A DNA stretch of 64,000 nucleotides from Candidatus Gastranaerophilales bacterium (GCA_928722015.1 CAKMWI010000004.1:1-64000), one strand, 5' to 3'. Counted from the stretch's first letter, positions 1-8,686 are shown. Notes: generated from the sequence alone by a model not told the origin. Translations and numbers: made by a program.

Positions 1-491
1 TAGGTTCTCTTGAGTATCTTTTAAAAGCCGGGAATCTTATCACCGGCGGAATAACCGGTCTATCAATAAATGGTATTATTGATTTAATAACACCTCTAAA
101 AACCGGAAACTTTGAAAGTATAAGTGGGGAAGTGCATGTAAAAGATGGAATTGCGAATGATATTCAAATATATTCTAAGGGTAAAGATTTGAATATGTAT
201 CTCACAGGTAGTTACAATATATCAACGCTTATTGCAGATATGGAAGTTTATGGCAGTCTATCCAAAAATTTTTCAACTCTTCTGGGACGAATTGGTAATG
301 CTTCGCTGAATAGATTGTTTAATGCAATTCCTGGTATCAATATAAATGAAATTAATCCAAAATCAACCAGTAATATAAATAAAATCCCAAATTTTGATAA
401 AAAGAATATTTTGCGCGTATTCAAAGCCGAAATTTATGGTGATATTAATGGTAGTAACTATGTAAAGAGCTTCCGCTGGATAAAGAACTAG
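1..491 (+). CDS. AsmA-like C-terminal region protein (partial, 5' end outside window)
   Basis: The reading frame is open from base 3 to the stop at 491, so this is the C-terminal end of a longer protein that starts before the window. Visible residues follow the AsmA/TamB-type pattern: LKTGNFESISGEVHVKDGIA, then a short 'D+I.I.SKG..L...LTGSYNI' beta-strand segment, typical of the AsmA-like C-terminal domain. Proteins of this family are anchored in the inner membrane and act in the envelope, probably in lipid transport or outer-membrane homeostasis. The last 60 residues are Asn/Ile-rich and not recognised. The next gene has its own promoter-like sequence. The family call is moderately sure; substrate and partner cannot be told. 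Confidence 0.6.
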   Translation, partial: GSLEYLLKAGNLITGGITGLSINGIIDLITPLKTGNFESISGEVHVKDGIANDIQIYSKGKDLNMYLTGSYNISTLIADMEVYGSLSKNFSTLLGRIGNASLNRLFNAIPGININEINPKSTSNINKIPNFDKKNILRVFKAEIYGDINGSNYVKSFRWIKN

Positions 492-608
492 TCTTTATTC
501 TGTAATATCTGGAAGTCTTGTAACGACGCGGTCTCTCACCTGTAATGTAACAATATGTAAAGAATATATATTTTTTATATAAATTTAGGCAATTAAATAT
601 TTCGAAAA

Positions 609-637
609 TTGTTTATTATAGTATAACGAGGTATAAT
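609..637 (+). promoter_or_regulatory. Sigma-70-type promoter, probably leaderless
   Basis: TTGTTT (609-614) and TATAAT (632-637) are separated by 17 bp. The ATG at 645 begins only 7 nt after the -10 box and has no Shine-Dalgarno sequence, so the transcript probably starts at or next to the start codon. Confidence 0.55.
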
Positions 638-644
638 TAAAATC

Positions 645-827
645 ATGGTTGAGAAGACTGAACAAAACTTAGAAGTAATTAAAAACCAAAAAGAGATGAG
701 AGAAAATGAAGTTTTTGGTAACTCTCAGTCATCTTGCCAGACGAATCCTATTGCAAGAAAGTTGCTGGACTTTAGCTTGTCTAACAAAACCCGCAAATTT
801 TCAGTCAAAGATTTGTTTAAACGATAG
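645..827 (+). CDS. Small hypothetical protein (60 aa)
   Basis: A 60-residue, charged, soluble protein without membrane segment or recognised domain (starts MVEKTEQNLEVIKNQKEMRE, ends KFSVKDLFKR). The C-terminal half is basic. It is preceded by a good -35/-10 pair 7 nt before the ATG, which supports a real, possibly leaderless gene. Nothing in the neighbours (AsmA-like end upstream, hypothetical and prmC downstream) indicates a function. Confidence 0.45.
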   Translation: MVEKTEQNLEVIKNQKEMRENEVFGNSQSSCQTNPIARKLLDFSLSNKTRKFSVKDLFKR

Positions 828-964
828 GCGCGAGTAAACACGGTTTTATGAGGATCGATACGTACATCAATTTGTATGGTTTGCGAAAGGCCGAAAATTA
901 ATTGTACTTCGTTATTCCCTTTTAGGGAATAATGGTTAGCAGTATTATTTTATTGCAGGGTAGT
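828..964 (+). other. Spacer with hairpin before the next gene
   Basis: No gene seen. An 8-bp perfect hairpin (912-919 with 925-932, loop TTTTA) lies about 32 nt before the preferred start at 965. It has no T-tract, so it is more likely a structured leader than a terminator. The segment 828-900 is relatively GC-rich for this genome but matches no RNA family I recognise. Confidence 0.3.
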
Positions 965-1480
965 ATGTACGAAATAAAAAAACATATTTATTTGGATTTT
1001 ACTAAAAATCAAAAAGCAGCTTTGTGTAATTTTTTACGTGCGTTGGTAAAAAAATCGAATGATATATCAGTTGAGGGGATTTGGGAAAATTTTGTTGCTG
1101 ATGAAAAATATTATTTAGAATTAAATTGTTCGAGATTTGAGTTTTTAGCTGATATTCTGGAACAAGAATGGTTTAAATCAGATACTATAAAATACCTCAA
1201 AGAGTGTAAAAAATATTATGATTATAAGGAGAAACAGCGTCCTATAATTGAAGCAAATAAAAAATATGAAAAACAGAAACGTAAATTTTTGCAGGAGGTA
1301 AAGATGTCAAAAGAGCCTCCTACAAAAAAACAACTTTACTATTATGAACGCTTATGTAAAAAATATAATATAGAAAAAATTGAATTGAGTTCTAAATTAG
1401 AGGCAAAAAACATGATTGACAAAATAATAACAGAACACAATTCTGACTATAAAATTGATATACAAAAAGAGGAAAGTTAG
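965..1480 (+). CDS. Hypothetical protein with DUF3072-like C-terminal motif
   Basis: I chose the ATG at 965 because AGGG precedes it at normal spacing; an in-frame ATG at 932 lies inside a hairpin and lacks a ribosome site. The protein (171 aa) is Lys/Tyr-rich with a helical, coiled-coil-like middle. Near the C-terminus the segment PPTKKQLYYYERLCKKY...AKNMIDKII resembles the short 'PT.kQl.yl..L....' helix pair seen in DUF3072-like and other small domains. Function unknown. Its stop TAG overlaps the GTG start of prmC by one base (TAGTG), so the two are translated as an operon. Confidence 0.55.
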   Translation: MYEIKKHIYLDFTKNQKAALCNFLRALVKKSNDISVEGIWENFVADEKYYLELNCSRFEFLADILEQEWFKSDTIKYLKECKKYYDYKEKQRPIIEANKKYEKQKRKFLQEVKMSKEPPTKKQLYYYERLCKKYNIEKIELSSKLEAKNMIDKIITEHNSDYKIDIQKEES

Positions 1481-2313
1481 TGCTAATACAAGATATTGTA
1501 AAAATTTTAACAGATTCGGGAATAGAACAAAATGAAGCAAATATAGAAGTAAAGCTTCTTATTGAACATTTTGCAGGATATAGTTTGATTGATATTTTGA
1601 CCGGAAAAAAGCTTGATGAAAATAAGTTAAAGCTGGTTGAAGAAAAAGCAAAATTAAGAGCAGTTACAAAGCAGCCGATTCAATATATTATCGGAATGGC
1701 TGATTTTATGGGGGAGAAATTCCTTGTCAATCCTAAAGTCCTGATTCCGCGAGATGAAACTGAGATTTTAGTGCGTAAATCTATTGAGATTATTAAAGAA
1801 AATAATTTTAAATCAGCAATGGACATGTGTACAGGTTCTGGGTGTATTGCATGTATGATAGCACTTTTGACTCAATGTCAGGTACTAGGTGTTGATATCT
1901 CCACTGAAGCTATACATTGTGCTTTTTCAAATATGGAAAGGTTTAAATTATTTAACAGAGCTTTATTCAGAAAATCTGATTTATATACAAAAATAAGAAA
2001 TGATGAAAAATTTGATATAATTGTTTCAAATCCTCCGTATATACCTCCTCAAATGAAGGCATCAATTCAAAAGGAAGTAACATTTGAGCCTGAGTTGGCA
2101 CTATATACATCAGATGCTAAGGGATTAGAATTTTATAAAAAAATTATTGATGGTGCTTTCAGTTTTTTAAATGCCGGGGGATATTTATTATTTGAACTTG
2201 GTTTAGGACAAAGTGGTGATGTCGCAGACTTAATGAATAATGCAGGTTTTAAAGATATAAAGATTGTAAAAGATCTTGCAAATATTGATAGGGTTATCTT
2301 TGCTCATATCTAA
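1480..2313 (+). CDS. prmC: Peptide chain release factor N5-glutamine methyltransferase PrmC (HemK)
   Basis: Methylates the glutamine of the GGQ motif in release factors RF1/RF2 using S-adenosylmethionine, in the cytoplasm. The protein is 277 aa, the usual PrmC length. The N-terminal helical domain (about 1-90) is followed by LIPRDETE (about 88-95), the SAM-binding loop CTGSGCIA (about 117-124) and the catalytic NPPY motif at residues 184-187, which binds the substrate glutamine. The start is GTG, preceded by GAGGA at 1469-1473. It overlaps the upstream gene by one base. An unusual point is the extra cysteines around the SAM loop (MDMCTGSGCIACM). Confidence 0.93.
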   Translation: MLIQDIVKILTDSGIEQNEANIEVKLLIEHFAGYSLIDILTGKKLDENKLKLVEEKAKLRAVTKQPIQYIIGMADFMGEKFLVNPKVLIPRDETEILVRKSIEIIKENNFKSAMDMCTGSGCIACMIALLTQCQVLGVDISTEAIHCAFSNMERFKLFNRALFRKSDLYTKIRNDEKFDIIVSNPPYIPPQMKASIQKEVTFEPELALYTSDAKGLEFYKKIIDGAFSFLNAGGYLLFELGLGQSGDVADLMNNAGFKDIKIVKDLANIDRVIFAHI

Positions 2314-2330
2314 TTATCTAAAATTTAAGT

Positions 2331-3074
2331 TTAATTGTTCTTTTGGGCGATTACAATAATTGGAGAATATGTTAATTTTGCAACTGGATATTTTTTCGAA
2401 TATTTATCGCAAAATTCTTTTACTTTTTTTACTGTCCAGGTTTTTTCGGATAAAGAATTTACACCTGTATTTTTCATGTGAGCAAGAAGTTCCAGTGGTG
2501 TTTTAAATTGGAGTTCTTCATAAAAATTTTCACAATATAAAATTTTAAATCCCAGTTTTATTAAAATTAGCTCAATTTCATCTTTTGTTTTATATTTCAG
2601 GCTTAGACCTGTTAGCTCTGTTATTTCATTATAATTATCCGGAGAAAAAGTTGAAAAAGCTAAAATGCCGTCTTTGTTTAATGATAATTTTAGAATCTTA
2701 ATTGCTTTTTCCAGATTTTCGAACCATTGAAACATTGCATTTGATATAATTAAATCTGCCTTTTTAGCAGGTTTTATTTTTAGCGCATTGCCACATAAGA
2801 ATTGAACATTTGGAATAATTTCTTTTATAAACAGTTTTGATTTATCTACTATATCATTTGCATAATAATTTTTAAAATTTATATTTTGGATAACTTTTTT
2901 TGTTAATAATCCTGTTCCAGCTCCTAGTTCTAATATATTTTCAAAGTTAGTCGAAATTTTGCATAATTCAATTATCATTTTTGATGCCATCATATTTTGT
3001 ACGACGGCATTTTTATCATAATGATTCATGCTTTTTTCAAAATGTTTTTTTATATGTTTATTATCTATTTGCAT
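2331..3074 (-). CDS. bioC: Malonyl-ACP O-methyltransferase BioC
   Basis: Class I SAM methyltransferase that esterifies malonyl-ACP so that fatty acid synthesis can make the pimeloyl moiety of biotin. Visible features: the N-terminal 'I+KHFEKSMNHYDKNAVVQ' start typical of BioC, SAM motif I LELGAGTGLL, and the segment DLIISNAMFQWFENLEKAI (motif II/III). Length 247 aa fits the family (about 250). It is the last gene of a minus-strand bioF-bioG-bioC cluster and overlaps bioG by 10 bp. The context makes BioC more likely than a generic methyltransferase. Confidence 0.88.
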   Translation of the reverse strand: MQIDNKHIKKHFEKSMNHYDKNAVVQNMMASKMIIELCKISTNFENILELGAGTGLLTKKVIQNINFKNYYANDIVDKSKLFIKEIIPNVQFLCGNALKIKPAKKADLIISNAMFQWFENLEKAIKILKLSLNKDGILAFSTFSPDNYNEITELTGLSLKYKTKDEIELILIKLGFKILYCENFYEELQFKTPLELLAHMKNTGVNSLSEKTWTVKKVKEFCDKYSKKYPVAKLTYSPIIVIAQKNN

Positions 3075-3739
3075 TTTACAACTTCATCCCAGCTTTCAAA
3101 ATTATACAATGGGCCATGTCCATAAGGCAATTGTATAATCGGAACATTATTTTTTTTATGACTTGCGATTTGATTTTTAGGAGGAATAATTTTATCAAAT
3201 TCACAGACTATTGCTTTGTCATAAAATTTTTCATATTTAATATTAGTTGTTTTGATAAGATTATATAAATTTTGGAGTTCAGATACTCTATTTTCTATAG
3301 TTCTTTTGACAGGAGTATTTAAATATTTTTGGAATTCTTCTTCTGTTTGAAATACATTTTTATAAAATTTTCCACCGGTACCCAATCCGGTTGCGGCATG
3401 TTTAAGTGTTAATTCAAATAGTTTTACGGGAATTCCATATTCATCATCAACAGGTGTAACTGTACCATTTATAGCCAGTTTGTAATTGAAATTTTTAAAC
3501 AAATCTTTCATTAAGTATGCGGTAAAGACACCCATAGACCAGGATATAAGTATTTTATTATGATAGCTTTCCAGATTCTTTAATTCTTGCGGAATTTCAA
3601 GATTATTATAATCATAGATAAGTAAAATATCATAACCGCTGCAGTCAAGGAATTTTATGGGATTTTCATCGAAACTCCATCCTAAAAAAATTACAATTAG
3701 ATTTTTATTATTTTTATTATTTAACCAGTAACTTTTCAT
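3065..3739 (-). CDS. bioG: Pimeloyl-ACP methyl ester esterase BioG (DUF452)
   Basis: Alpha/beta hydrolase that removes the methyl ester from pimeloyl-ACP, ending the BioC-initiated chain so that BioF can use it. The sequence has the BioG pattern: LIVIFLGWSFDENP near the N-terminus and the nucleophile elbow SWSMG with Ser68. The C-terminal YGHGPL carries the presumed catalytic His; an Asp near CEFDKIIPP fits the triad. Length 224 aa. It overlaps both neighbours, bioF by 23 bp and bioC by 10 bp, so translation is coupled. BioH is absent here; BioG is its isofunctional replacement. Confidence 0.85.
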   Translation of the reverse strand: MKSYWLNNKNNKNLIVIFLGWSFDENPIKFLDCSGYDILLIYDYNNLEIPQELKNLESYHNKILISWSMGVFTAYLMKDLFKNFNYKLAINGTVTPVDDEYGIPVKLFELTLKHAATGLGTGGKFYKNVFQTEEEFQKYLNTPVKRTIENRVSELQNLYNLIKTTNIKYEKFYDKAIVCEFDKIIPPKNQIASHKKNNVPIIQLPYGHGPLYNFESWDEVVKCK

Positions 3740-4850
3740 GAATTTTCTCCATTAAAATTTTTAATTCATCTTCTTGTATCTCACAAGTTAATGATAATCT
3801 TATTCTTGATGTACCAACAGGTACGGTCGGCGGTCTTATTGGGAGGGTAAAGTATCCGTTATGAAAAAGAATTTCGCATAAATCTACAGTGTCTTTATTT
3901 TCTCCTATTACAACAGGTATTATATGGCTGTCGCTTCCGAATTTTTTCCCTATTGAAAGCATTCTTTTCCTTTTAGTGTAGGTATGCGGAAATTTATTTT
4001 CAATAATCCATTTTGAAAAAGCGATATTTATAGGTGGAAGTGCTGTTGAAAAAATAAATGAGCGTGATTTATTTATCAAAAAATCTATTAAAATTTTAGA
4101 TCCTGTTACAAAAGCGCCCATTGAGCCCACAGATTTGCCAAAGGTTCCTACAATTAAATCTATATCATCAATTAGTTTTAATTCTTCGGCTACTCCAAGC
4201 CCATTTTCTCCAAAAACTCCAAAGGCGTGGGCTTCATCTATAATCACCAGACAATTATATTTTTTCTTTAGTTCTACAATTTTTTGTAAATTGGCAATGT
4301 CTCCATCCATTGAAAAGACACTTTCTGTAATAATAAATACATTATTATAATTTTTTCTTTCTCTTATTAAAAGTTTTTCTAATGCATCCATATCGTTATG
4401 AGGAAATCTGAAAAATTTTCCTTCTGCTAATCTCATCCCGTCTATAATACTGGCATGATTAAGTTTATCTGAAAAAATGGCATCCCCTTTTTGATTAATG
4501 GCACTAGAAATCCCTACATTTGCGTGGTAACCGCTATTAAATAATAATGTACATTCTTTTGAATAAAGTGAGGATAAAAGTTCTTCAAGTTCTTTATATA
4601 CGGGTAGCGTTCCTGTCAACAGTCTTGAAGATGCACTCCCAAAAGAATAGTTATTTCCGGCGTAATCTAAAAATTCTTCTGTAATTTGTTTATTATCTGC
4701 GAAGTTAAGATAATTATTTGAAGACAAATTTAAAAGTTTTTTGCCTTTGTAATAAATATATTTTTCATCTTTTTTTTCAAAATTTTTTAAATCCCTAAAA
4801 TGTGATTTTATTTTTAAATTATCTAATATTTGTTTATAATCTTCGTACAT
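3717..4850 (-). CDS. bioF: 8-amino-7-oxononanoate synthase BioF
   Basis: PLP-dependent alpha-oxoamine synthase condensing pimeloyl-ACP with L-alanine to give KAPA, the first ring-building step of biotin. 377 aa, normal length. Seen: SNNYLNF, GSASSRLLTG, LNHASIIDG (His132), IDEAHAFG (Asp205) and the PLP lysine in GTFGKSVGS (Lys239). It is first in the bioF-bioG-bioC cluster. No Shine-Dalgarno sequence is visible; TAAATT sits exactly 6 nt before the ATG with TTGAAA 17 bp further up, so the mRNA is probably leaderless. bioA, bioD and bioB are not in this window. Confidence 0.93.
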   Translation of the reverse strand: MYEDYKQILDNLKIKSHFRDLKNFEKKDEKYIYYKGKKLLNLSSNNYLNFADNKQITEEFLDYAGNNYSFGSASSRLLTGTLPVYKELEELLSSLYSKECTLLFNSGYHANVGISSAINQKGDAIFSDKLNHASIIDGMRLAEGKFFRFPHNDMDALEKLLIRERKNYNNVFIITESVFSMDGDIANLQKIVELKKKYNCLVIIDEAHAFGVFGENGLGVAEELKLIDDIDLIVGTFGKSVGSMGAFVTGSKILIDFLINKSRSFIFSTALPPINIAFSKWIIENKFPHTYTKRKRMLSIGKKFGSDSHIIPVVIGENKDTVDLCEILFHNGYFTLPIRPPTVPVGTSRIRLSLTCEIQEDELKILMEKIHEKLLVK

Positions 4851-4856
4851 ACATTA

Positions 4857-4885
4857 AATTTATGACAAATAGGGATTATTTTCAA
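4857..4885 (-). promoter_or_regulatory. Promoter of the bioF operon, probably leaderless
   Basis: On the minus strand: TTGAAA (4885-4880), 17 bp spacer, TAAATT (4862-4857), 6 nt, then the bioF ATG. No ribosome-binding site. No BirA-type palindrome was seen. Confidence 0.55.
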
Positions 4886-4981
4886 GGATTCTTGTATGTA
4901 ATTGTTATGTGCTGAATGCTACTGTTCCTACTTGTAAATTATTTGTGTGTGTATGATAATAGTGTTATCAAAGGATATGCC

Positions 4982-5596
4982 ATGTCAAATATTTTAGTTT
5001 ATTCACTAGAAAATAAAATTTATATAAATTTAACTAACAGATGTACAAATGATTGTATTTTTTGTCTGAGAAAAGATAAAGATGATGTATGTGGACAAAA
5101 ATTATGGTTAGAGAAAGAGGATTTTTCGGCAGAAGATGTAATCGCTCAATTAAAAAATTTTGATATTACATCTGAAGTTGTTTTTTGTGGATATGGTGAA
5201 CCTCTTTTAAAGTTAGAAATTTTAAAAGACGTTGCTACATATATTAAACAAAACTACCCTGATACAAAAATAAGAATAAATACAAACGGGCATGCAAATT
5301 ATGTATATAAAAGAAATATTGCTCCTGAATTGAAAGGTTTGATAGATAAAATATCTGTTAGTTTAAATGCTGCCACTTCTGAAGAATATAATGAACTGTC
5401 TCAGCCAAAATTTGAAAATGCTTATGAGGAAGTAAAAAGTTTTATAAAATGTTGTTCGGATATTGGTATTCAAACAGATGCGTCAGTTGTTGACGGTTAT
5501 AAAGGCAGAAGGCTTGATATTGAAAGATGCCGGCAGATAGCAGAAAATTTGGGCGCAACTTTAAGAGTGAGAGAGTGGATTGTAAATGGATATTAA
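4982..5596 (+). CDS. Radical SAM protein, TatD-linked type
   Basis: I placed the start at the ATG at 4982 because AAAGGA precedes it and the conserved N-terminus MSNILVYSLENKIYINLTNR starts there; the frame is open further up to 4916. The 204-residue protein has the [4Fe-4S]/SAM motif CTNDCIFC (CxxxCxxC) and the downstream CGYGEPLL glycine motif. It matches the small radical SAM family usually encoded beside tatD (TatD_link_rSAM). Its reaction is unknown. No tatD gene is in this window, so the usual partner is missing locally. It stands between the divergent bio operon and a lineage-type small protein. Confidence 0.8.
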   Translation: MSNILVYSLENKIYINLTNRCTNDCIFCLRKDKDDVCGQKLWLEKEDFSAEDVIAQLKNFDITSEVVFCGYGEPLLKLEILKDVATYIKQNYPDTKIRINTNGHANYVYKRNIAPELKGLIDKISVSLNAATSEEYNELSQPKFENAYEEVKSFIKCCSDIGIQTDASVVDGYKGRRLDIERCRQIAENLGATLRVREWIVNGY

Positions 5597-5613
5597 AAAT
5601 AAGGAGTAAAATC

Positions 5614-6054
5614 ATGCAAGTTCCGGCAATCTCAAGTTCACAACAGAATAAACAAGCATTTCAAGGCAATATACATATTGTTAATGATTTAAGTTATTTG
5701 CCATGTAAATATGTAAGACAAGCTTATGATTCTATTGCTGAGATGATTAAAGATAAACCGTTTGATTTGTTTATAAGACAAAACCATCAAGACAAATCCA
5801 TTAGTATGATAGCTAAAAAATCGAAACATTTGGGTAAGATAGATAAACCATTCATGGAAAATATAATAATCAACGCATCAACTATGGATAACGGGAGTGA
5901 TACGGTTAATTTATATACTGCAGTAGCAAAGGATACTATCGATACATATAATAAAGCATTTCCGACAGTATCGGCAGGTGAAAAAATAAAAGCATTTTTT
6001 AATAAATTTGGTAACAAATTTGTGAGCGCATTCCAAGATAAAGATGAAATATAA
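5614..6054 (+). CDS. Lineage-type hypothetical protein with FQG N-terminal motif
   Basis: Start ATG at 5614 is fixed by AAGGAG (5601-5606) 7 nt upstream; the open frame extends further up but overlaps the radical SAM gene. 146 aa, soluble. The N-terminus MQVPAISSSQQNKQAFQGNI has the short Ser/Gln-rich leader ending in Phe-x-Gly that recurs in other small proteins of this window. The middle (IDKPFMENIIINASTMDNGSDTVNLYTAVAKDTIDTY) and the basic C-terminus (KIKAFFNKFGNKF) match no domain I know. It lies just upstream of the acetyl-CoA synthetase gene, 30 bp away, possibly co-transcribed. Confidence 0.6.
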   Translation: MQVPAISSSQQNKQAFQGNIHIVNDLSYLPCKYVRQAYDSIAEMIKDKPFDLFIRQNHQDKSISMIAKKSKHLGKIDKPFMENIIINASTMDNGSDTVNLYTAVAKDTIDTYNKAFPTVSAGEKIKAFFNKFGNKFVSAFQDKDEI

Positions 6055-6084
6055 ATCATGTAAATTAAAAGGAAAGGACAAAAC

Positions 6085-8250
6085 ATGAACATTTTAGACA
6101 AAATCATGAAACCGAAATCCATTGCGGTAATAGGTGCATCTACAAAAGAGCATACTATCGGTTCTGATATTATGAAGAGATTAGAAGAGTACAAATTTAA
6201 CGGAAAAATTTATCCGGTAAACCCTAAAGGTGGAGTAATCCAAGGTCTACAAGCATATACTTCAGTGTTGGAAGTACCTGGAGAAGTTGATTTAGCAATT
6301 ATTGTAGTTAATGCAAAATTTGTATTATCTACAATTGATCAATGCAATGAAAAAGGTATTAAAGGTATTTGTATAATTACTGCCGGATTTAAAGAAACAG
6401 GCGCTGAAGGTGCAGAATTAGAAAAACAACTTGTTGCAAAATTAAAAGAATATGGTATGAGATGTGTTGGTCCTAACTGTTTAGGTGTTGTAAATACTCA
6501 TCCTGATATCAGAATGGACGGCTGTTTTGCAGAAAGTTTGCCTGAACGTGGAAACATTGGTTTTGTATCTCAATCAGGTGCTTTAGGCGGCGGTATTTTA
6601 AATATCTTAAAAGATTTAAATCTTGGTTTTGCTCAATTCATTTCAATCGGAAACCAGGCTGATGTTAATGCTGAAACAGCTATTGAGTATTGGGAAAATG
6701 ATGATGATGTTCAACAAATCTTACTTTATATGGAATCAATTCAAAATCCTGAAAACTTTAGAAAATTAGCATCAAGAGTAAGTAAGAAAAAACCTATTCT
6801 TGCTTTGAAATCAGGAAGATCTGCAGCTGGAGCTTCAGCAGCTTCATCACATACAGGTTCTTTAGCAGGTGCAGATAAAGCAGCAGCTGCATTATTAAAA
6901 CAATCAGGTGTAATTAGAGAATTCTCTTTGCAAAATCTTTTTGAAACCGCAAAAGTATTTGCAAATTGTCCTATTCCAAAAGGAGACAGAGTTGCAATTA
7001 TTACAAACTCAGGTGGTCCTGGTATTATGGCAACCGATGCCGTATGTGAATATGGTATGCAAATGGCTAAAATTACTGATGAAACAAAAGAAAAATTGAG
7101 AAGTTTCTTACCTTCTGCAGCATCAGTTAAAAACCCTATCGATATGATTGCTTCAGCTCCTATCGAACACTATAAGGAAACTTTAAAAACAGTTATTGCT
7201 GATGAAAATGTTGATATGATTATTACAATTTATCTTCCATTCTTAGGTTTGAAAGATATTGATGTTGCCAAAGCTTTGATGGAAATTAAGGCAGAACATC
7301 CTGAAAAACCAATTATCGGTGTATTTATGACTAAGAATGAATTCTTTACAAAACTTTCAGATATGGAAGTTAATATGCCGTTCTTTATGTATGCAGAGCA
7401 AGCTGCAGACGGTTTGAATAGATTAAATCAACAAAGATTATGGATGGAAAGACCGGAAGGTAAAATTCCTGTATATGATGTAGATTATGAAAAAGCAAAA
7501 AGAATTATCAAACAATCTTTGGCTGAAGGTCGTGCTCAATTAACAACCAGAGAATCAATTGATGTTTTAGATGCTTATGGTATTAGAGTATGTAAGTCTG
7601 GTTTTGCGACAACTGAAGATGAAGCTGTTGAAGTTGGAAATTCAATAGGTTATCCGGTTGTTATGAAAATGACTTCCAAAACTACATCTCACAAAACTGA
7701 TGTTGGCGGTGTAAGAGTTAATATTCAATCTGAAGAACAATTAAGAGCTGAATATCAGGATTTAATTTCTAAATTAACTGAAAAAGGTTTAATTGACGGA
7801 TTGGAAGGTGTAATCATTCAAGAAATGGTTAAAGGCAACCGTGAAATGGTTTGTGGTATTGCAACTGATCCTCAATACGGACCAATGATGATGTTTGGTT
7901 TAGGCGGTGTATTTATTGAAGTAATGAAGGATGTAACATTTAGAATTGCTCCTTTAACTGATGTTGATGCTGCTGAAATGATTAAATCAGTAAAAGCCTA
8001 CAAACTTTTAGAAGGTGCAAGAGGAACTAAACCGGCTCAAATGGATCAAATTCAGGAAACATTATTGAGATTATCTCAATTGGTTCATGATTTCAGCTTC
8101 ATTGATGAGTTGGATATCAACCCATTGTTAATTTCTGAAAAAACAGGAGAAGGAATTGCAGTAGACGGACGTATAAAAGTTCGTATGGAAGAAGCTAGTG
8201 CAGCTTTGGGTTGTGATTGTTCATCATGTGCATGCGGATGTTGTAAATAA
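6085..8250 (+). CDS. Acetate--CoA ligase (ADP-forming), fused alpha and beta subunits
   Basis: Converts acetyl-CoA (or another acyl-CoA) + ADP + Pi to acetate + CoA + ATP, an ATP-yielding last step of fermentation. The 721-aa chain holds a CoA-binding domain (about 1-130, SIAVIGASTKEHTIGSDIM), the succinyl-CoA-ligase-like domains (about 150-460) with the phospho-histidine segment SSHTGSLAGAD, and a C-terminal ATP-grasp domain (about 490-700; DVGGVRV, VIIQEMVKGNREM, LDINPLL). RBS AAAGGAAAGG precedes the ATG. Codon use is strongly biased, as for a highly expressed gene. Oddity: the protein ends GCDCSSCACGCCK, six cysteines in eleven residues, which is not part of the family core. A terminator follows. 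Confidence 0.92.
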   Translation: MNILDKIMKPKSIAVIGASTKEHTIGSDIMKRLEEYKFNGKIYPVNPKGGVIQGLQAYTSVLEVPGEVDLAIIVVNAKFVLSTIDQCNEKGIKGICIITAGFKETGAEGAELEKQLVAKLKEYGMRCVGPNCLGVVNTHPDIRMDGCFAESLPERGNIGFVSQSGALGGGILNILKDLNLGFAQFISIGNQADVNAETAIEYWENDDDVQQILLYMESIQNPENFRKLASRVSKKKPILALKSGRSAAGASAASSHTGSLAGADKAAAALLKQSGVIREFSLQNLFETAKVFANCPIPKGDRVAIITNSGGPGIMATDAVCEYGMQMAKITDETKEKLRSFLPSAASVKNPIDMIASAPIEHYKETLKTVIADENVDMIITIYLPFLGLKDIDVAKALMEIKAEHPEKPIIGVFMTKNEFFTKLSDMEVNMPFFMYAEQAADGLNRLNQQRLWMERPEGKIPVYDVDYEKAKRIIKQSLAEGRAQLTTRESIDVLDAYGIRVCKSGFATTEDEAVEVGNSIGYPVVMKMTSKTTSHKTDVGGVRVNIQSEEQLRAEYQDLISKLTEKGLIDGLEGVIIQEMVKGNREMVCGIATDPQYGPMMMFGLGGVFIEVMKDVTFRIAPLTDVDAAEMIKSVKAYKLLEGARGTKPAQMDQIQETLLRLSQLVHDFSFIDELDINPLLISEKTGEGIAVDGRIKVRMEEASAALGCDCSSCACGCCK

Positions 8251-8282
8251 CCGTATAGATATGATATAATTAAGATGTAAAG

Positions 8283-8312
8283 AACCGGTCTTATTTTCTT
8301 GACCGGTTTTTT
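8283..8312 (+). terminator. Rho-independent terminator after acetyl-CoA synthetase
   Basis: Perfect 8-bp stem AACCGGTC (8283-8290) / GACCGGTT (8301-8308), 10-nt loop, followed by more T residues. Confidence 0.88.
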
Positions 8313-8339
8313 ACTCGGTAAGTAGAGGATACCCCATTT

Positions 8340-8639
8340 ATGTTAAAAATAGAAAGAATTTATAATGCTGCTGTTGGAGCAACACGAGATAGACGTTTTA
8401 TTACTAAAGCTGCAAATAGAAATTTAGATAAGGATGAGGTTATTTTATATAATATATTGAAGAATACCTCAGGTCCGTCTACAAATAATCCTATTCAAAT
8501 GGTGAAAAGTTGGAAAAAGGCATATAATGCTAATACTTTGAGATTATTAAAAATAGAGGCATTAAATGCACCTTTTAAAACACAATCCGGATTTTCTAAA
8601 TTAGTTGATAAAGTTTCTAAATTTTTAAGAAATAGTTAG
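8340..8639 (+). CDS. Small basic hypothetical protein (99 aa)
   Basis: A 99-residue, strongly basic protein (MLKIERIYNAAVGATRDRRF...) preceded by AGAGGA at 8324-8329 with about 10 nt spacing. No membrane segment and no recognised domain; the C-terminus (FSKLVDKVSKFLRNS) is an amphipathic basic helix. It stands alone between a terminator and a convergent gene. Codon use is like its neighbours. Probably lineage-restricted. Confidence 0.5.
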   Translation: MLKIERIYNAAVGATRDRRFITKAANRNLDKDEVILYNILKNTSGPSTNNPIQMVKSWKKAYNANTLRLLKIEALNAPFKTQSGFSKLVDKVSKFLRNS

Positions 8640-8686
8640 GGAATTGTGTCCGGTCTTTGTAATTTTTACAGCTGCGAACAATTAAT

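Noticed and set aside
828..931. Possible riboswitch before the DUF3072-like gene
   Set aside because: Only a short hairpin is visible and no known riboswitch consensus fits; kept as an unexplained spacer.
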